A stretch of 64,000 nt of DNA from Zantedeschia hybrid cultivar (GCA_030544215.1 JARZZO010000002.1:24179395-24243394); one strand, 5' to 3'; shown: positions 11,974-23,305, numbered from the stretch's first letter. The notes: generated by a model not told the origin, from the letters alone. Made by a program: numbers and translations.

Positions 11974-12107
11974 CCTCTTTTTCGGAGTTCTTCCTTCTTG
12001 AAGCTTAGAAACCTTGGAAACTTTGAAGAAACCTTGAAACTTTGGAAGAAAACTCAACCTAGGATCTTTGGATTATGGTAGGATTGCTTGGGAACAATCT
12101 AAGGGTG

Positions 12108-12115
12108 TTTATATA
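12108..12115 (-). promoter_or_regulatory. TATA box of the antisense DUF7745-type gene
   Basis: Minus strand reads CTATATAAACA. It sits about 135 bp upstream of the ATG at 11973, with a suitable 5' UTR between. Two palindrome copies (12222-12285) lie 107-177 bp further upstream. Confidence 0.6.
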
Positions 12116-12221
12116 GAAGGAATTGCGATCCTAGGAAGACTTTTCCGGATTGGAAAAGGGATGTGCATTGGTAGAGTTGGAATTCGAATAGAGAACAAGC
12201 AGAAACCTGTTTCTGTGAGTA

Positions 12222-12285
12222 AAAGGCGTCGAGGAGAACTGCCGCGTTTTAACATTGAATGACGTCTGCTCGACATGACGCGTTT
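12222..12285. repeat. fixed-spacer palindromes, copies J-K (upstream of the DUF7745-type gene)
   Basis: Copies at 12222-12249 and 12258-12285, again with 10-bp spacers. Copy J has GCC instead of GAC at the start of its right arm. Both are upstream of the TATA box at 12115-12108 of the minus-strand gene. Confidence 0.88.
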
Positions 12286-13325
12286 CAGCCTTTCTGTGAT
12301 TTACCTGAAATTCTATGGTTTTTGATGTTTAAATTGAATATTTGTTTGGAATTATTAATAATTTTGATTGCAGGAAATTCAAGAAAACCTGAGTAAAACT
12401 GGAAAATATGAAGAAGATCCTACAGTGGGAGTCAAGAAGTCCTGACCGTGACTAAAAAGACGGTTATCTCTACCCTTGTATTATTCCATGTAATTCATTC
12501 GCATTACTATATGATAAATATTTATTAGAGCATATCAATGACCTTGTAGTTTTGATGAAACTGGAATTTGAGTTCCCCTTCAACAAAAACAGTGATAATT
12601 CCAGAGAATTCTTAATCGCACGGATAGGCCGTTAGATTATTAATTAGTGAGGACGATGGTTCCACTTTTGTGAAACGGTGCGTGGATAAACGAGCTTCGG
12701 CTTAGCACTGAATTACAAGAGTTGGTATCTTGACTCATTAATGACAATTTAACAATATTATCCTTGATTAATTTATATTTTATTTGACTTTATATTTTTC
12801 TTTTAGCCCAGCATGCATCATATAGGATTTTGAAATCATTGTGATAAGGATTAATTACTGATTAAGTTTCAGACCATTAAATCAAATAATTTCAAACATG
12901 GTATGAAATATTCCATTCTGAATTGAGTATCTTGATTATCTTTGAGGTTCGCTTGAAGATATCATTGGGATTCTATCCTTTCTTGGATTCTTTATCCAAT
13001 ATTTCTTGTTTTCTTTCAAGATCCATATAGCTACAGCACGTCCACATTGGCTGGCAAACGCTCCCCATGATGAAACCTACAGTGTCTATGACCTGGGGTA
13101 CTTCCCACTCCGAGGAGGTTGATCGACCTTATTTTATTTCCTTGTCTACCTCATCCAGACAAGATTGATTTCATTGATCTCCTTGAGCTATCTTCATTGA
13201 TAATTTCGAGAAAAATTCCAATCATGTGATGTTAAGAGCGTGTCTCATCACAACTTGGCATCACCTTTTCAGTACATTCCATTTCATTTCACTCCCTTGC
13301 AAAGATGATGCCAAGGTGAGGCAGC
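12286..13325. other. non-coding 3' internal region of Element 1
   Basis: No frame worth calling. The last bases before 13326 (GATGATGCCAAGGTGAGGCAGC) are purine-rich in part and take the polypurine-tract position before the 3' LTR. Confidence 0.5.
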
Positions 13326-13516
13326 TGTAGACACGCTAATTTTGACGTCATTTTGAGTAAATTTCATATCATATAATAATGCCTCAGAATGGTCTGATAT
13401 TTAATCATTGATTAATTTTTATTGATCTTTTTGAGTGTCGGGTCGAACATACATGTTTAAGTTAATCAATGGAATTGATTTTAACTCAAATTTCAGTTGA
13501 AATATGAAGAGGTCTA

Positions 13517-13808
13517 AAAGACGTCGACATGTCTCGACGCCATTTAGAGTTTATTCCTATTTTGACGTTTAAATTTGAATTTTAATCAATTGATTAATTA
13601 GCTAAACGGCGTCTGTAAGAGTTGACGCATTTTAGGTTTCCTAAGTTATTTCTAATTCTCTTCCGGATGTTTATCCTTATCTTAATTAGTGTAAAAGACG
13701 TCTTCACATGTAGACGCGTTTTAGCTAATACAGATAAAGATAAGTTTTCCCGGATGTTTATCCTTATCTTAATTAATCTGAAAGGCGTCAGCAAATGTGG
13801 ACGCGTTT
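13517..13808. repeat. fixed-spacer palindromes, copies L-O (U3 of the LTR)
   Basis: Copies at 13517-13544, 13605-13632, 13694-13721 and 13781-13808, all with a 10-bp spacer and a regular 87-89 bp step. The last ends 102 bp before the TATA box. N and O are embedded in a longer repeated context (CCGGATGTTTATCCTTATC before each), so U3 itself has a tandem duplication here. Confidence 0.92.
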
Positions 13809-13910
13809 TAGATAATTACAGATAAAGATGAATTAATCTGTATTTATCTGTTGGTTAAGATGGATAAATCTCAAATTTTTCCGTGTAAATCCGCGGACGC
13901 AGAAGAAGCC

Positions 13911-13918
13911 TATAAATA
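13911..13918 (+). promoter_or_regulatory. TATA box of the Element 1 LTR
   Basis: TATAAATA in a GC-flanked context, 585 bp into the LTR, plus strand, the direction of gag-pol. Transcription would start near 13945. Confidence 0.7.
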
Positions 13919-14645
13919 CCTTACATCTTGAAGAGTTAAAAAATGTTAAGCGTAATCTTGAGTTGATTATCATTGAGCAATAGCGAGTTGAAGATCGGAG
14001 CAACAACGTCGGAACGCCAAAGCGCTGCCATTTCCAGAAGTCGGCGTCCTTTCTAGATTCTTCATCCATTCAAGAATTCAACCATTGGGCATAAGTCTTT
14101 ATTTTCTGCATTCATTTCATTTAGTTCTACATTCTTCATTATCACTTCATGTAACACACAACACATTCATTCTTTTCAAAACCTATTTGATTAAGGGGTT
14201 TCAAAAGCCACTCAACAAGTAAGTTTGCTGTTTAATTGCATGTTTAACATCATGATTAGAATAGATACTATTCTTGCTTAAAGTTCTCATCATTGTTTCT
14301 TCATTTCTCTTTCCATTTTTCTTAACGGAGCAAAAAGGAGAATCAAAGGAGTAAATCAAGCACAAAGTCACAAGAATCTCTGGACGATCCACAAATCTTC
14401 AACTTCAAATTCAACAGCAAGAACAAAGAACGAGAAGGGCTCCCTTTCTTCAGCCGGCTGAAGGAAGGGAATCAAGAGTTCAATATCTTCCGCGTTTAAA
14501 CAGGTAGGCGATCAAAAACTTCTTTTGGAACTTTTAAGTCAAAAGTTTCTGGCGATCACTTCACGTAGTTTCTGTTTTTAATACGTTTATTTTGCACCTA
14601 AACAACATAGATTTTTCATGTTAATCACACGATCATTTTAAGCAC

Positions 14646-14770
14646 TCACACCAGCTGAGGCGACTCCTGTCGAAGCCGCCCCTTCCGAAGCCGTGCAGAT
14701 TGTTGATTCTCCCTCCCCATCTCTAGGCCGGAGCCCAGTTGATGTGGATGGGGGGAATACCGAGGGCTGA
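14646..14770 (+). pseudogene. C-terminal stub of the antisense gene of Element 2
   Basis: The plus-strand frame ends with TGA 14768-14770 and shares EAVQIVDSPSPS with the end of the antisense gene of Element 3 (about 41280-41320). The upstream part is missing because Element 1 inserted here. This shared segment fixes the insertion point. Confidence 0.75.
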
Positions 14771-15017
14771 CACGGGGGCCTGTCCCGGTTTTTGTTTTTG
14801 ACTTTCTTTGTAAGTCTGCGGCCAGATGGACGGCCGATTTTGTACTTCCTTTACTGCATATATAGGAAGTATTTTTGGCTTTATCTTGGTGCTCTGAATG
14901 AACGACCGAATCTGGTCCTTCTTGAGTCCGAGACCTTGTCATCGTTTTAGTTGCGGCTCGCACGGCCGAGACCCGATGTAGGTTCGGATATGAAGTTGAA
15001 AAAGTATCGCCACCGAT

Positions 15018-17160
15018 ATGGTTTACGCGGCCGGGGCCTTTACCAATACGGTTTATACGATCTGAGGGAATAACCTGCCGCTCCCGACACAGTTTGCATG
15101 GCCGAAGCCACTCCCGGTACGGCACACGCGAACTTTAGAATAGAAAAACCATGCCGCTCCCGATACGGTTTGCATGGCCGAAGCCACTTCCGGTAGGGTT
15201 TATACGGACTTAGAATATCATGCCGCTCCCGATACGGTTTGCATGGCCGAAGCCACTCCCGGTACGGTTTACACGGACTTAGAATAGAAAACCATGCCGC
15301 TCCCGATACGGTTTGCATGGCCGAAGCCACTCCCGGTACGATTTACACGGACTTAGAATAGAAAACCATGCCGCTCCCGATACGGTTTGCATGGCCGTAG
15401 CCACTCCCGGTACGGTTTACACGGACTTAGAATAGGAAACCATGCCGCTCCCAATACGGTTTGCATGACCGAAGCCACTCTCGGTACGGTTTACACGGAC
15501 TTAGAAATATACCGTGCCGCTTCCCAATCCGATACACATGGCCGAAGCCACTCTCGGTTCAGGTTACCTGCGGGCTTAGAATAAAAAACCATGCCGCTCC
15601 CGATACGGTTTGCGTGGCCGAAGCCACTCCCGGTTCAGGTTACCTGCGGGCTTAGAATACCATGCCGCTCCCGATACGGTTTGCATGGCCGTAGCCACTC
15701 CCGGTACGGTTTACACGGACTTAGAAATATACCGTGCCGCTTCCCGATCCAGTACACATGGCCGAAGCCACTCCCGGTACGGTTTACACGGACTTAGAAT
15801 AGAAAACCATGCCACTCCCGATACGGTTTGCATGGCCGAAGCCACTCCCGGTACGGTTTACACGGACTTAGAATAGAAAACCATGCCGCTCCCGATACGG
15901 TTTGCATGGCCGTAGCCACTCCCGGTACGGTTTGCACGGACTTAGAATAGGAAATCATGCCGCTCCCGATACGGTTTGCATGGCCGAAGCCACTCCCGGT
16001 ACGGTTTACACAGACTTAGAATAGAAAACCATGCCGCTCCCGATACGGTTTGCATGGCCGTAGCCACTCCCGATACGGTTTACACGGACTTAGAAATATA
16101 CCGTGTCGCTTCCCGATCCGGTACACATGGCCGAAGCCACTCTCGGTTCAGGTTACCTGCGGGCTTAGAATAGAAAACCATGCCGCTCCCGATACGGTTA
16201 GCATGGCCGAAGCCACTCCCGGTTCAGGTTACCTGCGGGCTTAAAATACCATGCCGCTCCCGATACGGTTTGCATGGCTGTAGCCACTCCCGGTACGGTT
16301 TACACGGACTTAGAAATATACCGTGCCGCTTCCCGATCCTACACATGGCCGAAGCCACTCTCAGTTCAGGTTACCTACGGGCTTAGAAATATACCGTGCC
16401 GCTTCCCGATCCGGTACACATGGCCGAAGCCACTCTCGGTTCAGGTTACCTGCGGGCTTAGAAAACCATGCCGCTTCCCGATCCGGTACACATGGCCGAA
16501 GCTACTCTCGGTTCAGGTTACCTGCGGGCTTAGAATACCATGCCGCTCCCGATACGGTTTGCATGGCCGTAGCCACTCCCGGTACGGTTTACACGGACTT
16601 AGAAATATACCGTGCCGCTTCCCGATCCGGTACACATGGCCGAAGCCACTCTCGGTTCAGGTTACCTGCGGGCTTAGAAATATACCGTGCCGCTTCCCGA
16701 TCCGGTACACATGGCCGAAGCCACTCTCGGTTCAGGTTACCTGCGGGCTTAGAAAACCATGCCGCTTCCCAATCCGGTACACATGGCCGAAGCCACACTC
16801 GGTTCAGGTTACCTGCGGGCTTAGAATACAATGCCGCTCCCGATACGGTTTGCATAGCCGTAGCCACTCCCGGTACGGTTTACACGGACTTAGAAATATA
16901 CCGTGCCGCTTCCCGATCCGGTACACATGGCCCAAGCCACTCTCGGTTCAGGTTACCTACGGGCTTAGAAATATACCGTGCCGCTTCCCGATCCGGTACA
17001 CATGGCCGAAGCCACTCTCGGTTCAGGTTACCTGCGGGCTTAGAAAACCATGCCGCTTCCCGATCCGGTACACATGGCCGAAGCCACTCTCGGTTCAGGT
17101 TACCTGCGGGCTTAGAAAACCATGCCGCTTCCCGATCGGTACGGGTTGCTTGCGGACTTA
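15018..17160. repeat. tandem array of about 28 units of 74-77 bp in the 3' region of Element 2
   Basis: Two monomer types alternate irregularly. Type A has CCCGATACGGTTTGCATGG then CCCGGTACGGTTTACACGG, so it is itself built from two related halves of about 31 and 43 bp. Type B has TTCCCGATCCGGTACACATGG then TTCAGGTTACCTGCGGGC. Type A dominates at the left and type B at the right. Several frames are open through the array on both strands only because the unit lacks stops. Arrays in this position are known from Ogre-type Tat elements, where they can seed satellites. Confidence 0.95.
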
Positions 17161-17229
17161 GAATAGTCATGGTTTTTCGAAAAGGATATTTTTATTCATG
17201 CCTTCCGGCTAAATTCCGGGGGAAGTGAT

Positions 17230-20200
17230 TTACATAAAGTAACGCTGAAGGCGTTCGACATTCCAGGTGCGAGGGAGAGGTTGGCCCGAAAGGGTCTCCA
17301 ACCGATAAGCCCATCGTCTGATTACCTCCTTTACACGATATGGCCCTTCCCAGTTGGGGGCAAGCTTCCCTGCGGCTTCGGCTGACTTAGACGCATGAGC
17401 ATTCCTCAGCACGAGGCTCCCGATTTCGAAGCTTCAGGGCTTCACTCGAGTGTTGTGGTACCTGGCCATGCGCTGTTGATAAGCTGCCAGCCGAATGCGA
17501 GCTTTATCTCGGGTTTCTTCTATGAGATCAAGATGATCCTTCAAGACTTCTTCATTGGCCTTTGGATCGTAAGTAATGACTCTTGGAGAGGGAAGGCCGA
17601 TTTCTATAGGAATAACGGCTTCTATCCCATAAGCCATGCGAAATGGAGTTTCGCCGGTAGGGGTTCGGCTTGTAGTCCGATACGCCCAAAGAACACTTGA
17701 TAGCTCCTCTACCCATCGGCCTTTTGCTTCGCCGAGGCGGGTTTTTAGCCCTTGCAACAGGCTTCGGTTGGTGACCTCGACCTGGCCGTTTGCCCGGGGG
17801 TGTGCTACCGAAGTAAACTTGTGAAGGATGCCGAAGCCGGCGCAGTTATCGCTGAACCGACGGTTATCGAACTGCTTGCCGTTGTCTGAGATGATGGCCC
17901 GGGGATGCCGAATCGGCAGATGATGGACTTCCATACGAAGTTCCAAGCATTGCTATTGGTTATGGACGCGAGGGGTTCGGCTTCTACCCACTTGGTGAAG
18001 TAGTCTACTGCCACGATGAGGAATTTCCTTTGGCCGGTGGCGACAGGAAAAGGCCCCAGGAGGTCGATTCCCCATTGAGCGAAAGGCCAGGGGTCGGATA
18101 AAGGAGTGAGAAGGGTGGCTGACTGGTGGATGAGGGAGCTGAACCTCTGGCATTGATCGCAGCGATGTACGAGGGCTAATGCGTCCTCTCGGAGCGTCGG
18201 CCACCAGTATCCTTGTCTTAGAAGCTTGTGAGCCAGGGCCCTTCCTCCCGCATGTGCTCCGCATACCCCTTCGTGCACCTCTCGCATGGCGTAGTCGGCT
18301 TCAGTTGGGCCGAGGCACCGTAATAACGGTCGGTCGAAAGACTTCTTATATAGCAGCCCGTCTAGAAGAAGGAAGTGAGATGAACGCTGCCGAACATGCT
18401 TCGCTTCCCTTGGATCGGGCGGGACTTCTCCTCGGAGGAGGAAAGCGACAAGGGGAGTCATCCAGGTCTCGGCTTCGGCCTCAGTTACTTGCATGACCTC
18501 AGGCTTACCGAGGCTTGGTTCGGCGAGTTCCTCCACTATGATCATTCGGCCTCCTCCCCTGTCTTGGGTTGACGCCAGCCGGGAAAGGGCATCGGCTCGG
18601 ACATTCTCGGCTCTCGGGATCCGCACGATTATACAGGAATCAAATTGAGCGAGGATCTTACGAGTCACCTGGAGATAAGATGCCATTATCGCATCCCGAG
18701 CTTCGTACTCCCCGGAAACATGACTGGCAATCAGCTGAGAGTCGCTAAAAGCCTTTAGGTTCCGGACGCCGAGCTTTCTTGCGGCCCGGAGGCCGGAAAT
18801 GAGGGCTTCATATTCGGCGGCGTTATTGGTGGCCGGAAAGGAGAAGCGTAGCGCGTACTCCGTGACGACCTCTTCGGGCGACGCCAGGATCCATCCGGCG
18901 CCGCTGCCCGTGGAGCATGCGGAGCCGTCTACATAGAGTTGCCACTCGTCCGCCGGTGTGCGAGCCGAAGTGTCCTCGGCTTCGGATACGTCGGCTTCCG
19001 GCTGAATTGCCGAGGAAGCTTCGGGAGTGAGCTCGGCAATAAAGCCAGTTAATGCCTGAGCTTTTATCGCTACCCGAGGTACGTAGGAGATGTCGAACTC
19101 TCCTAGTTCGATCGCCCATTTCGCCAGTCTGCCGGATACCTCTGGCCGGGAGAGAACTTGCCTTAAAGGCTGGTCGGTGAGGACCTTTACCGAATGGGCA
19201 AGAAAATAAGGCCGGAGCCTCCTTGCAGATGAGACGAGGGCCAAAGCCAACTTTTCTAGAGCGAGATACCGGAGTTCTGCTCCTTGAAGGGCTCGGCTGG
19301 CATAGTAGACTGGCTTCTGAATGTCGTCTTGTTCTCGGACGAGGACGGCGCTAATAGCTGTCTCGGATACCGCGAGGTAAAGGCTCAGCGGCTCTCCGGG
19401 GACTGGCTTGGACAGAATGGGGACCTTGGAGAGGTAGGCCTTCAGTTGGTCGAAGGCTGCCTGGCACTCATCCGTCTAGGCGAAGCTATTGGCCTTCTTC
19501 AGCAGCTTGAAGAAGGGGAAGCAGTAATCCGCCGCTCTTGACATGAAGCGGCTCAGGGCTGCGATCCTTCCGTTTAGCTTCTGTACCTCTCGGAGGTTAG
19601 CCGGAGGGCGCATCTGTATGATGGCCGAAACCTTCTCGGGGTTAGCTTCTACCCCTCAGTGAGTGACCATGTAGCCGAGGAACTTCCCGGAGGCTACCCC
19701 GAAGGCGCACTTGGTCGGGTTCAGCTTCATTTTGTATCGCCGCAGGGCGGAGAACGTCTCGGCTAAGTCGGCCAAATGTTCTGCAGCGACGCAGCTCTTG
19801 ACCAGCATATCGTCTATGTAGACTTCCATGTTGCGGCCGAGCTGCGGGGCGAACACTTTATTGACGAGGCGCTGATATGTCGCGCCAGCATTCTTCAGGC
19901 CGAAGGGCATCCGAGTATAGCAATACAAACCAAGATCGGTCGTGAAGCTGGTTTTGCTTTCATCATCCGGATGCATTCGGATCTGGTGATAGCCTGAATA
20001 GGCGTCGAGGAAGCTCAGGAGCTCGTGGCCGGAGGTTGCATCCACCACCTTATCTATCCGAGGTAGCGGGAAGCTATCCATCGGACAGGCTTTGTTAAGG
20101 TTGGTGAAGTCCACGCACATTTGCCACTTGCCATCCTTCTTCGGCACCATCACTACGTTGGCGATCCAGTCCGGGTGATGCACCTCTCGGAGGTGCCCGG

Positions 20201-20267
20201 CGTCCAGCCCCTTCTGAACTTCGGCTTGGATGGCGGTTCTCCTTTCTTGATTGAAGGTACACCGCTT
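17230..20267 (-). pseudogene. reverse transcriptase, RNase H and integrase of Element 2 (broken)
   Basis: RT is readable from about 20250 to 19656 with the catalytic YIDD (about 19805) and MPFGLKNAGATYQR. TGA at 19658-19656 and TAG at 19478-19476 interrupt RT/RNase H in frame. The first RNase H (about 19400-19250) and a second Tat-type RNase H (YVDGSACSTGSGAG, about 18930) follow, then the integrase HHCC finger (about 18290-18150) and DDE core. A one-base shift in a C/G run near 17908 splits the core just before SDNGKQF. TGA at 17436-17434 precedes the C-terminal segment (LAPNWEGPYRV), which ends with TAA 17232-17230. All catalytic motifs are present but the gene cannot make one protein. Confidence 0.9.
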
Positions 20268-22740
20268 CTGCTTGACCGGGCTGGTTAGGATCGGTGTGTA
20301 GCCGGTATTCTGCTACTTCCGGGTCGACCCCGGGCTTGTCTGTCGGAGACCAGGCGAAGACGTCGAGATTCTTTTTTAAGAACTCGGTGAGCTTCTCCGC
20401 TTCGGTTTTCTCCAGGCCGGAGCCTATCATCAGGGTTCGTCCTTCGCCTCCCGGAACCGGAATGGCGACGAGTTCTTCTCCCGGGGATGCCTCGGCTGAT
20501 GATTCAATCGCCAGGGACTCGGCTGCAGCCTTCCCCTTGACCGAAATCATGTAGCATTGCCGAGCTGCTTCTTGATTTCCCTTGGCCTCGCCTATTCCAT
20601 GGCTAGTATGGAACTTTAGCTTTTGATGGAAAGACGAAGGCACAGCTCCGACCCCGCCGATTAGCCTTCGGCCGAAGATGGCGTTGTAGGCTGAGTCGAT
20701 TTTTACAACGGCGAAATTCGTTTCAACGGTTAGTTGCCGGGGGGCGGAACCTATGGTTACAGGGAGTTGGATAATGCCCTCCACTCGGCAGGGCGAACCG
20801 TTGAAGCCGAAGAGGGGGCCCCGGTGAGGCTTCATAGTAGCCTCACTCAATCCCATTTTTACAAAGCAATCGTAAAACAAGATGTTTGGGGCGCTTCCAT
20901 TATCAACAAAAATACGATGTACATCGTAACTGTTTATTACAGCGTTTATGACGAGGGCGTCGTCGTGAGGGACCTGAATATCAATCAGGTCCTCTGAGCC
21001 GAAGGTAATATCTTCTTGGCGAGGCCGCTTCGGCTCGACGTCGACCGTCGCTATAGTGGCAGAGCTGTGCTGTCGGCGCCTTGATCCTTCTCCCGGCCCT
21101 CCGGATATCATCATGATGGACCCAGAGCTAGGTCTTTGAAAAGATGCTTCCACCGGGGCCGAGGTGATCTTTGGCGGAGGAGTAGCTTCTTTTTCTGGGG
21201 GTTGCTGCTGCCTGGCCGTCTCAGGGACGTCCCGGTTCCGTTGCTGCTGGGGCTGCTCTCGCCGAAACTGCGACAGTCTGGCTTCCCTGATGAGGCGGTC
21301 GATTTCCTCCCGAAGGTGTCGGCACTCGTCAGTCGTATGGCCGATCTCCCGATGATACTCGCAGTATTTGCCGGGGTCCCTTCGGCGAAGATCCGTCTTG
21401 ATGCGCTCCGGTCGTCGGATCATATCCTTCACCTCTATGATCATTCGGGAAGGGGGAGTGGGTAGCGGTAGGTACCGCGGCTGCGGATCCCGTCGCCTTT
21501 CTCGGTCCCACTCCTCCCTGCGATATCGCTTTCGGGAGGGCTCTTGATCTTCGGGCCGAGGACGGACCGCCTGGGGGGCAGTTGCCTAGGCTGCTTCGGC
21601 TGCGCCTTTACCTTTGGACATCATCAGGGCCTCTCGGTTGATATACTTGTGGGCCCGGGCTACGAGGTCCTGGAAGGTAGGGGGATGGCGCTTCCCGATG
21701 GAACCGAGGAGCCCTTCGTCCCGACATCCGCTGATCACGGCCGAGACCGCAATCGAGCTATCAAGGTTTGGGATTTGGGCGGCCTCGGTCCGAAACTTGG
21801 TAAAATACTCTTGGGGAGTTTCGGTGGGGCCTTGCCGGATGGCTAGTAGGCTGGTGGAAGTTTTACACTGTCGGGTGGCGTCATAGAACTGGTCGATAAA
21901 CAGCTGGCCCAACTGGACTAGGGAGTGGATAGAGTTGCGGGCCAGTGTCTCGAACCAAGTTAAGGCAGTCTTCTCAAGGGTGAGGGGGAAAAGACGGCAG
22001 CGGACTGCCTCGGCGACCCCTCAGACCGAGAGGTATGTGTTGAATCTCTGGAAATGACAGACCGGATCTGTCATTCCGTCGTAGAGAGGGCCCTTCGGCA
22101 GCTTGAAATTGGGAGGTACCTCGGTAGCCAGGAGCTCTGGCGTGAACGGGGTTTGCTCCAGGATGTTACTAGCAAGGGGCGCCCCATATGGCCGAGACAC
22201 CATCTGCTGCATTTCCTTCCGCATCGCCGTCAGCCGCCGGTCCAGGTCCGGGACGGTTGAGGTGGCGACTAATTGTCCTCCGGTTCTGGCCGGGCGGAAC
22301 TCGGACGAAGCATACCCTTGCTCCGTTATGCGGTCGGCGCGAGGGGCTCGGGCAGGTAGCGCCGAGGGCTCGCCGCGCGCCGTAGCGGTTTCGTCAGGGG
22401 AAACCGGTGTGGGCGCTGGCCGGAACCTTGTATCTTAGACTGGGTAGAGTGGAGGGAGAGGTGCTTGCTGAGGAAGCTGGCCTAGCAATCTCATGCGCTG
22501 GGCGATGGCGGACACCATCTCCTGAAGAGGCACGAGGGAGGTGACGGCAGCGGCTAGTGTCGCCATCTGTTGTTGGAGCACTCCCACCCGGTCTTCTGCA
22601 GCGAGGGACTCCGGTATGACTGGCAGAGCCGCGCTCGGTGGAGCAGATGGGGCGCCTTCGGAGGGCAGCAGTTGCGCTGAGGCTTCCCGTGTCTCTGCTT
22701 CGCTCTGTCCGGATCGTCGGGTTACAGGTCGTTGAGACAT
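20268..22740 (-). pseudogene. gag and protease of Element 2 (broken)
   Basis: ATG at 22740. The N-terminus has a short heptad-like coiled coil (about 22580-22480). The capsid region lies at about 22000-21620 (LTWFETLARNSI; FIDQFYDATRQ; QGPTETPQEYFTKF), followed by a CCHC-like knuckle (CEYHREIGHTTDEC, about 21360). The protease has DNGSAPNILF (about 20900); DNGS instead of DTGS is normal for this lineage. In-frame stops: TAA 22437-22435, TGA 22023-22021, TAG 21588-21586. Near 20268 the frame shifts between protease and RT. gag and pol share one frame before the damage, as in one-ORF Tat elements. Confidence 0.88.
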
Positions 22741-22755
22741 GACTTGTTTGTTTGT

Positions 22756-22773
22756 TTCCCACAGACGGCGCCA
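22756..22773 (-). promoter_or_regulatory. primer binding site of Element 2 (tRNA-Asp type)
   Basis: The minus strand reads TGGCGCCGTCTGTGGGAA two bases after the LTR end. The first ten bases match the 3' end expected of plant tRNA-Asp, with a few mismatches after. Confidence 0.75.
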
Positions 22774-23305
22774 CGTGATGTAGCCGAAGCTATCACGACC
22801 GGATTCCGAAGCTGGAATCCGAAGTTTTGGATCCGGAGCTGGGTCGGATCGGTGTAAGAGGCCCGACGGGGATCCGGAAGGCGACGGAGGGAGAGATGCG
22901 GTCGAAGATCCGCGGCCGAGGGTCGTTCGGTCGGAAGTTGGCTAGCCTCCGGAAGGCGTGGCCGAAGTCTTTCCGGCTGAAGGGCAGTCGGTGCGGATCC
23001 GAGACACCTTCGGGCGAAGAGGATCAGCCGGCGAATGGCGTCGAGACCAGAGGGAGGAGTCCGAAATCGGCGGCCGAGACCGACTCAATGAGGTCGGCGA
23101 AGATTCGAACCGAGCCTCTGCAGGAGGGAAAGAAGAAGAAACCGGTCAGTAGGAGTCCCGGGCTTCGGCTCTTAGGAACCCCCTCCGACGGTTAAGTTAG
23201 TTTCTGAAGATGATTCGATTCAGAAGGCAAATAGTAGCTTTAATGTTTTTTAGACTATGGTCCTTGAGGGTCACGGAGACATACATTTGGCAATAAATAG
23301 CGGTG

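Larger units (their letters stand above)
1..14645 (+). mobile_element. Element 1: giant Tat-type Ty3/gypsy retrotransposon, left end outside window
   Basis: Order seen: gag C-terminal region, aspartic protease with G-patch, reverse transcriptase remnant, RNase H, integrase (all plus strand, to 5751), a 1.3 kb non-coding stretch, two spliced genes on the minus strand (7048-9931 and 10591-11973), and a 3' LTR starting TGTAGACACG at 13326. Tat-lineage elements are known to carry extra ORFs, some antisense between pol and the 3' LTR, so I read all of this as one element. The right boundary is placed where the sequence changes abruptly into the tail of another element's antisense gene (about 14645). 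The 5' LTR and N-terminal gag are off the left edge, so neither the LTR pair nor the target duplication can be checked. An alternative is that 5752-13325 holds a second nested element, but I see no LTR pair or boundary there. Confidence 0.75.
13326..14645 (+). repeat. 3' LTR of Element 1
   Basis: Starts TGTAGACACGCTAATTTTGA, the kind of LTR start common in Tat/Ogre-type elements. It is preceded by a purine-rich tract and contains a TATA box (13911-13918) with U3 of about 585 bp. The right end is set by the change to unrelated coding sequence at about 14646; the exact CA terminus is uncertain by about 5 bp. U3 contains four of the fixed-spacer palindromes. Confidence 0.7.

Noticed and set aside
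9512..13808. CRISPR-like reading of the repeats (conserved arms, variable spacers)
   Set aside because: The repeats are scattered over 4.3 kb with uneven gaps, the variable part is only 10 bp, there are no cas genes, and the context is a plant retrotransposon.
15018..17160. Long plus-strand frames of about 295-301 codons in the array
   Set aside because: They are translations of the tandem unit in several frames and on both strands at once. No start, domain or codon signal supports a gene.
20880..20915. DNGS in the Element 2 protease as an inactivating change
   Set aside because: DNGS is the ordinary form of the active-site motif in this Tat group.
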